Assembly: GCA_002803225.1 (NCBI GenBank)
Contig: NXFV01001959.1
Location: 62,001 to 126,000, forward strand
Origin: Gamarada debralockiae
Lineage: Eukaryota; Ascomycota; Leotiomycetes; Helotiales; Hyphodiscaceae
Reading direction: 5' to 3'
Length of the DNA: 64,000 bases
In this document: in pieces, positions 58,645 to 64,000 of the stretch
Layout of the letters: each line of letters starts with the position of its first letter
Numbering within the stretch: position 1 is the first letter of the stretch
Program-made: the position numbers and the translations under genes
The notes under the pieces: model-generated
Told to the model about the DNA's origin: nothing
Seen by the model: only the letters and a program-made list of their open reading frames with translations
Databases searched by the model: none

Positions 58645-59809
58645 TGCGAAGCGGTTCGCGGGATTTGGAACAGCCGAACAAGCAATTCCACCTATTATAT
58701 AGGCATAGGCCTGTTGCTGATGAGTCGCGAATTTTCGGCTATGGCAGCCTTCAAGGGACAAAAGTCGAAAACCCCTAGTGAGCTCAGGGGAAGGAGACAA
58801 GTTCTTTTGAGACCCATGCCTTCAATGGATGAAAATTTGTACCTGAAAACATCTCACGATGTCGACACCGCGACATGAAGAAAAACACTACTGCCACACA
58901 TCTGAAGTCTTGATGCCAAAGAGAGGTTATCTTATAGCAGTGGTACTCTGCAATTGAAGGCTTTCGGCCAAGCGCCAAGGGCGCCTGCATGCCATATATA
59001 GTGTCGCAGTACCCTGCAGTTCCCAAGCCGACTCAACCAATCCTCGTATAGTAAGCCCGGAGAATATCTTTCTGTTGGTAGGGCTGAGGACAACGGGAGA
59101 AGCGTGGTATCTGCCAATTTGTGCAATGTCGGCCGTTCCGTTTTTGAGGGATTTTCAACTTCAACTCTTCAACGCCGAAGCTTTGGTACTTAATCTTCGG
59201 CTTCGATAGTCTAGTTCTTTTTGAAGGTTTTATTCCGGCACTACAGATCCTCCAAGCAAAGAAACTCAAGAGGTCGAGGCGCATGATCGTCGTTGTCCGT
59301 TGCACGTCGTCTCCTCGGCCGCGGATAAATATTTGCCTTGAACAGAAATGTGAAAGCAGAACAGTGGAATTGCTATTGCGGGATCTTGCGAGGCACAGAC
59401 ACGATATAACCCGTACGTTGCTTGAAAGAGCAAACAGCAAGGACGTCAAAATCCCGAAATCCCAGTAAGTCACGTTCCCTCCGAGTCAAACATCCTGCTG
59501 ACTCTTGTTTGACACAGCCCTCCAGCCCTTGCAAACTTCTTTGCGATGCGGAGCTGAAAATCTTGGAAGAGGGCAAAAGGCAGAGTCTACACGACTTCAA
59601 CGAAAGTGTTCACACACACGTTATATCCCTTACAGACGAGAACGTCTAGATCGACTGCAAAGTATCTTCAACGCTTCCTCGGCTTCCGTTGGGCCTGAGA
59701 AAACAATGCGCTAGGTTCCAACTGGCGCTCCAAACCAGCCGGGCCTGTTCGCTGAACCGGCATGATGATGAGAGATATCCGTTGATAATGGATCGGAAAC
59801 GGCTTTGCG
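58645..59809. other. Intergenic, perhaps decayed 5' part of the next MFS gene
   Basis: No intact gene. Coding-like scraps at 59350-59700 with a GTAAGT...ACAG intron-like segment (59465-59518) might be the eroded N-terminal part of the downstream transporter, but I cannot show it. Confidence 0.35.
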
Positions 59810-60863
59810 ACGACATAACAGCATGCCACAACTTCACGGGACTCATGATCCAGCACATGTTCCTGGGTACGCTCGAAGCTTGTCGTGAACTGTGTCTTCG
59901 TGCTCGCTAATTTTGCTTGTTATAAGATATATGAACATGCCAATAGGATGTCGGTTTGGAGTTCTTGTAATGGGCTGGCGACGATTGTGGGGGCTTGATT
60001 GCATTCGGGTGTTTGAGTGAGCAGGAACGGGGTAGACAGGCGGCGAGTTGGCGGATTATGGTGTTGTGTTTGGGACTTGTAAGTATTGTTTATGGGGCGG
60101 GCTATGTTGAAGTTTATGGCGGGGATCGTAGTGAGTGCGGGGGTCTTTAATGAGGGGGAGAGAACGCTGGCGGTTGAGAGATTGAGATATAATCATCAGG
60201 GGATTGGGTCGCAGCAGTTGGCTTGTCTTGACGTCCGAGTATATTTGAATCATTGCATGCAACTGGAGGTTTCGAAACTGACAGATAGCGGACTTGGCTC
60301 TACGTCCTCTTCGTTCTGACGTCCCAAATCCCCGCTGGAGGCTTAACCCTTCTTTCCCCAACCCTTATCAAATCCCTCGGCCTGAATAGCAAAAAGGCTC
60401 TGCTCATCGCAATGCCAGGCGGCAGTCTGCAGGTATCTTTCAACTTTCGGTAGGATTCATAGCCGACCGGACCCGCTAAAGATGTTTGAGCGGCATTGGG
60501 ATCCAAACAGTCTCCCTCTTCGCAGCTTTACTTCTAGTCGGACTTGGAAACGTTAGGCCTCTGTACTTGCGTAACGGACAACCTGCTACCTATTTCACAA
60601 TGATTGGAAGCTGTGCTATTGGGTACTACCTCTTGCTGTCAATGGTATCGTCCAACGTCCTTGGCACTACCAAGAAAACGGCGACAAACGTGTTCCTCTT
60701 CATCTCGATGGCTGTAGCATACTTGGTTGGTCCTTAGATCTTTCGCGATCCTCTGCATTGCTACAAAGCGAAATACGCAGCTATCGGGCTTTGGGTTGCT
60801 TCGATTCTGATACTAGTGATAATGTATTTCCTGAATACTTGGGAGAGCAGGAAGAGGGATTGA
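59810..60863 (+). pseudogene. Decayed MFS transporter of the allantoate-permease (Dal5/ACS) type
   Basis: Family blocks appear in order but in changing frames: ITACHNFTGLMIQHMFLGTL at 59812, EHANRMSVWSSCNGLATIVG at 59930, RQAASWRIMVLCLGL near 60030, then LTSQIPAGGLTLLSPTLIKS at 60320, FIADRTR before a TAA at 60477, LLLSMVSSNVLGTTKKTATN at 60630 and AYLVGP before a TAG at 60735. The last frame ends with NTWESRKRD and a TGA at 60861. There are thus at least two in-frame stops and several frameshifts. Intact relatives import allantoate, nicotinate or similar anions. N-terminal helices are not recognisable. Confidence 0.8.
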
Positions 60864-61321
60864 GATGCTCAGACGAGTGGGCCGGCTATTCCTGGAGTTG
60901 AGTTCATGGATTTGACGGATAGGGAGAACAAAGCTTTCCGGTATGTGGTATGATCGTTCACCTAGGCACTGTTGGAGATTCGGGTGCGGATGTGAAGGAC
61001 TTAATGGTACATTTTGAAGTTGCGCGTGGTGAATGGATGAGGAAACGCTTGTTTGGAGTTTTTAACATCCTCACGTCAAAACTGTTCCCGTGTATCGAGT
61101 TTGCATTCGCGTAAATAATAATATTAGCGTAGCCATGTTCCTTCTAGATACAACTTACATGAGCGCATCAGCTGGTAGGAACGTGTTTCGGGGACCGTGG
61201 GTCAACGAGACAATCTCAAAAGGAGGTAGTTCAACACATCAGCAACCCGTCATTCTCAATTTTGATTCTACCACTCACGTTCAACAACGGCCAGCCAGTC
61301 ATTCGTACGTCCTTGAACTCC
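60864..61321. other. Intergenic
   Basis: Nothing supported. It lies downstream of two convergent loci. Confidence 0.5.
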
Positions 61322-64000
61322 CTACTTTACATTGTGCCAGGCCATTTCCAGCAATGCATCTCTTGCATCTGCACTTTCCCAATTAATCTTGATATCGACC
61401 TGGTCTGCTCCCTTCTTCTGAACAGCCAACAAGCTATCGCCCTTGAAATAGACCAGTGTGCCATTCTTCCCATTGCCCGCAGCCGTAATTCTGTAAAGTG
61501 GTCCCGCAGAATGAAGGACTTTCTTCTCAGGCAAGAATTGCAAGTCATTCTCGATACACCAATCCTCGACTTTGTGTCGGAAGGTAGATTCTTCGACCAC
61601 AGATACTGGTTTCGCCGGCGTAACGGGAGGTGGAGGTGGTGATTTGATCTTCTCAGTGCGAGAGGGTGCGGGAAGGTGGGTAGCGGCTTTGGAGCCGAGA
61701 TCGAGCGCTTGGTTGATCATATCGTGTCCTTTCTCGAATTCCTCTTGGATGGATTTCAGGTTCTTGATTTCTTCGGGGAAAACTTCGTCTCGCCACCACT
61801 CGAACCACTGTCCTATCTCTTCATTCGGACCAACGACCGTGAGCCATTGATGAAGAACACTGTGCCACATTGGGAAGATGGTCTCGACGATAACTTGGCC
61901 GACAACGCGGTGTTTGAGAATGTCTTTCCAAGCGAAGATGCCTTGGAGAGCTTTCATATAGGGCTCTTGGTCGTTGGGATCAACCATGAAGTTCTTCTCG
62001 TTTTTCAGGAATCTTGCCATGCTTGGTAGAACATGGTTCATGATCAGAGGTGTCCAATGATCGTTACTGGGACTTGGACAGAGAACTTCGCACCATATCA
62101 GGAGGCCAGGGACGACGCCTTTGTGGAAATCCCAGGAATCGACAAGCTGGCGGAACTTGCGCTTGACATCGCTGACCAGACCAGTTGAGCTCTTGGGATC
62201 AGCGTGATGTGCGGGCAAGTATTGTAGCCAGGGGAAGAGCCAAAGATGTGGCAGTTCGTGATGGCGTCGTTTTCTTGGATTCCAGGAGGAGACCGCTTCG
62301 TTGAGTTTTCCGACAACAGCTTGGTCAAGGATCTGTGAGCGAACAAATTGAGGTAGAAGGCCGTCCCATGCATCCAGCAGTGCTAGAAGTGGAGTAGGAT
62401 CGTGTACATCCCAGTTTTGATTGATTGCTGATACGATCTTCGGGAAGATGATCTTGTATACCATGCTCTCATAGTGAGTGGTGGATTTAATCCGAAGTTT
62501 ATGCATCCCATTCTCCAGATCTCGAGCCACGATTGAATTAGCATCCGAGGAGGTGGCTCCTAGAATATGACGAATTTTGCGAAGGGCAGGTACCATGCCG
62601 GCGAGTTTGGGATCTTCCAGCGGTTGCCAACCTTCCGTGGACTGACGTAGGAATGGATGGACAGCAGCTACGGCAATGCTTGACAATTCGTCACTCCCTT
62701 TGGATACTTCAATACTGTCCGCGCCCGTAAGTGCTTCAATGACAGGATCCCATTGACTGTCTTTCACTGCTTCCTCAATACCAGCAACGGTCTGAGCAAA
62801 TAATTTGACGTGTTCATGATCCCGATCGAAATCTTCATTTTCTTGCTTCTGTTCGAGGATTTGCATATCAACATAAGCTTTCCGTTGTTGAAGATTGGTC
62901 CATTCTTCCACAAATGCTGAAAGATCATTCTGTGCTCGCCGGGCCAGCTTTTTGGACTCTTGATCGATCTCCGTCTGGGGAGTTGTGCTTGCCGGAGCAC
63001 TGGGCGTCAAAAGACCTGAAGTGGTAGTCAAGAGCTTCTGACCAGGTCCGGTCATATCCAATATCGGAGCGAAGGCTTCCGGGATCTGTAGCCCTGGCGC
63101 TGCCCTCTCAATCTCCGCAACGGTTTGGTACTTTGGCTTGACTCGTTTGGGCGTGCTCATCCCACTATCCGTTCCACTCAGGTTGAGTTTCCGAGCTTTC
63201 TTCTTCTTCTCTTTCCTGCGCTCTTCGTCCGAATCTTCATACACCTCCCCTCTAATCTTGGCCTGCCGCTTCTCCTCTTCTTTCTCTTGCTTGGACTTCT
63301 CCTTCACTGCACCTAAACCAACACCTTGGGGCCGTAATTGTACCTCAATAACGCTCGCTCGACCGGTGCCTTCTTTGCCAAGACCCTGACCCTCCTTGTA
63401 ACCCATTTTTGCCATCATCCTAGCTGCAAATGACCCCGCGTTAACCTTTGGCGTTGACGGTCCGGCATCTCCTTTCCTATTCTGTCGTCCATTCGAAGCA
63501 GGCGTCGAAAAAGCACTCGGTCGCGGCATCCTCGGCGTTTCGACCTCTCCGGCATCGTCGCGTAGAGTGGGCATAGCCGCTGACGAAGGCACAAAGCCTC
63601 TACCCAAGGGTGTTCCGTAATTCGAGATTGGCTTTTTTGCGGGGGCAGGACTCTGAAATCCGAAACCTCTAGAAGTACTCGGCCCAAATCCAAGCCCTAA
63701 CCCTCCCCGTATACCCGCAGTCTCCTCCACATTTCCAGCGCCATCCTCATCATCTCCCATCTCTACATCTTCCTCCACATCGTCGGCTTCATCATCGTCT
63801 TCGTCTTCATTCATATTCTTCTGTCCAGTAGAAACGAACGCCATTCCCTTCCCGCGCAAACTCTTGCTCTTCCAACGCTTTCCTGGACCTTCATCTTCGC
63901 TCTCTGATCCGAAGATACCCAGTGCGGCGTTTTCTTTCGGGTCGCGACCTGTTCGTCGCCTTTTTCGAGGATTGTAGTCGTCGGCGTTTGGGTCGGTCGA
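61322..64000 (-). CDS. TFIP11/Spp382 (Ntr1)-type G-patch splicing factor, 5' end outside window
   Basis: The frame is open from the right edge (64000) to the stop at 61322: 892 residues without an intron, N-terminus missing. The visible start (DPNADDYNPRKRRRTGRD, LGIFGSESEDEG) and acidic stretch match the TFP11 N-terminal region. A G-patch lies at about 63445-63310 (MMAKMGYKEGQGLGKEGTGR). A Lys/Glu-rich segment follows, then a long GCFC-type helical domain with WNPRKRRHHELPHLWLFPWL, and the C-terminus (YFKGDSLLAVQKKG). The G-patch of this family activates the DEAH helicase Prp43 to take apart the intron-lariat spliceosome. Partner and nuclear location are known for the family, not read here. 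Confidence 0.92.
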   Translation of the reverse strand, partial: STDPNADDYNPRKRRRTGRDPKENAALGIFGSESEDEGPGKRWKSKSLRGKGMAFVSTGQKNMNEDEDDDEADDVEEDVEMGDDEDGAGNVEETAGIRGGLGLGFGPSTSRGFGFQSPAPAKKPISNYGTPLGRGFVPSSAAMPTLRDDAGEVETPRMPRPSAFSTPASNGRQNRKGDAGPSTPKVNAGSFAARMMAKMGYKEGQGLGKEGTGRASVIEVQLRPQGVGLGAVKEKSKQEKEEEKRQAKIRGEVYEDSDEERRKEKKKKARKLNLSGTDSGMSTPKRVKPKYQTVAEIERAAPGLQIPEAFAPILDMTGPGQKLLTTTSGLLTPSAPASTTPQTEIDQESKKLARRAQNDLSAFVEEWTNLQQRKAYVDMQILEQKQENEDFDRDHEHVKLFAQTVAGIEEAVKDSQWDPVIEALTGADSIEVSKGSDELSSIAVAAVHPFLRQSTEGWQPLEDPKLAGMVPALRKIRHILGATSSDANSIVARDLENGMHKLRIKSTTHYESMVYKIIFPKIVSAINQNWDVHDPTPLLALLDAWDGLLPQFVRSQILDQAVVGKLNEAVSSWNPRKRRHHELPHLWLFPWLQYLPAHHADPKSSTGLVSDVKRKFRQLVDSWDFHKGVVPGLLIWCEVLCPSPSNDHWTPLIMNHVLPSMARFLKNEKNFMVDPNDQEPYMKALQGIFAWKDILKHRVVGQVIVETIFPMWHSVLHQWLTVVGPNEEIGQWFEWWRDEVFPEEIKNLKSIQEEFEKGHDMINQALDLGSKAATHLPAPSRTEKIKSPPPPPVTPAKPVSVVEESTFRHKVEDWCIENDLQFLPEKKVLHSAGPLYRITAAGNGKNGTLVYFKGDSLLAVQKKGADQVDIKINWESADARDALLEMAWHNVK

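Noticed and set aside
23797..60737. Stop-codon reassignment or genome-wide readthrough as the reason for in-frame stops
   Set aside because: TAA, TAG and TGA are all seen as interruptions and also as normal ends of intact genes here, and frameshifts accompany them.

Overview
The window comes from a filamentous ascomycete nuclear genome (Pezizomycotina). The genes carry short introns (46-156 nt) with GTAAGT-like donors and CTAAC/CTGAC branch points. Families present are typical of these fungi: a DUF1996-WSC secreted protein, a HET domain, a CYP504-like P450, a fungal ankyrin protein and several MFS transporters. One repeat shows RIP-type C-to-T/G-to-A decay. A Leotiomycete is my guess from protein flavour only. 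I found no tRNA, rRNA or CRISPR.

Left part (0.4-23 kb) is mostly intact. On the + strand are an F-box-like nuclear protein, a protein joining a caspase-like domain to an NF-YA/HAP2 domain in one reading frame, a three-exon P450, a 518-residue protein with a Cys pair motif, a partly resolved coiled-coil gene, a DUF1996-WSC secreted protein and a small two-exon protein. A CobW/ZNG1-type GTPase lies on the - strand.

Central part (23-54 kb) is gene-poor and full of broken genes. They are a chitin-binding protein with homopolymer frameshifts, a RING protein with two TAG codons, a four-exon ankyrin protein whose only visible defect is a TAA at codon 54, a DUF3716-like Cys-rich protein spread over three frames, a HET gene cut at residue 94 by a RIP-mutated repeat, a relic near 45.5 kb and a membrane-protein-like gene near 46.5 kb each split by one in-frame TGA. 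Among them are intact genes: a single-pass membrane protein, an extended SDR and a GST-like enzyme. Two copies of a dispersed repeat (38.5-39.5 and 42.8-43.4 kb) bracket the SDR. A 37-bp inverted repeat at 41.6-41.9 kb marks another element remnant.

Right part (54.9-64 kb) returns to conserved genes: ARPC5 of the Arp2/3 complex, a six-exon MFS sugar transporter, a decayed allantoate-permease-like MFS gene, and a TFIP11/Spp382-type G-patch splicing factor that runs off the window edge.

The layout suggests conserved flanks around a decaying, transposon-affected accessory segment. The most novel candidate is the caspase-like/NF-YA fusion. Its NF-YA part has lost the usual GxGGRF minor-groove motif, so it may pair with HAP3/HAP5 without normal CCAAT binding (inference). 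A second pattern to check is a non-coding motif, GAYSTGCAACAAAA, found six times exactly.
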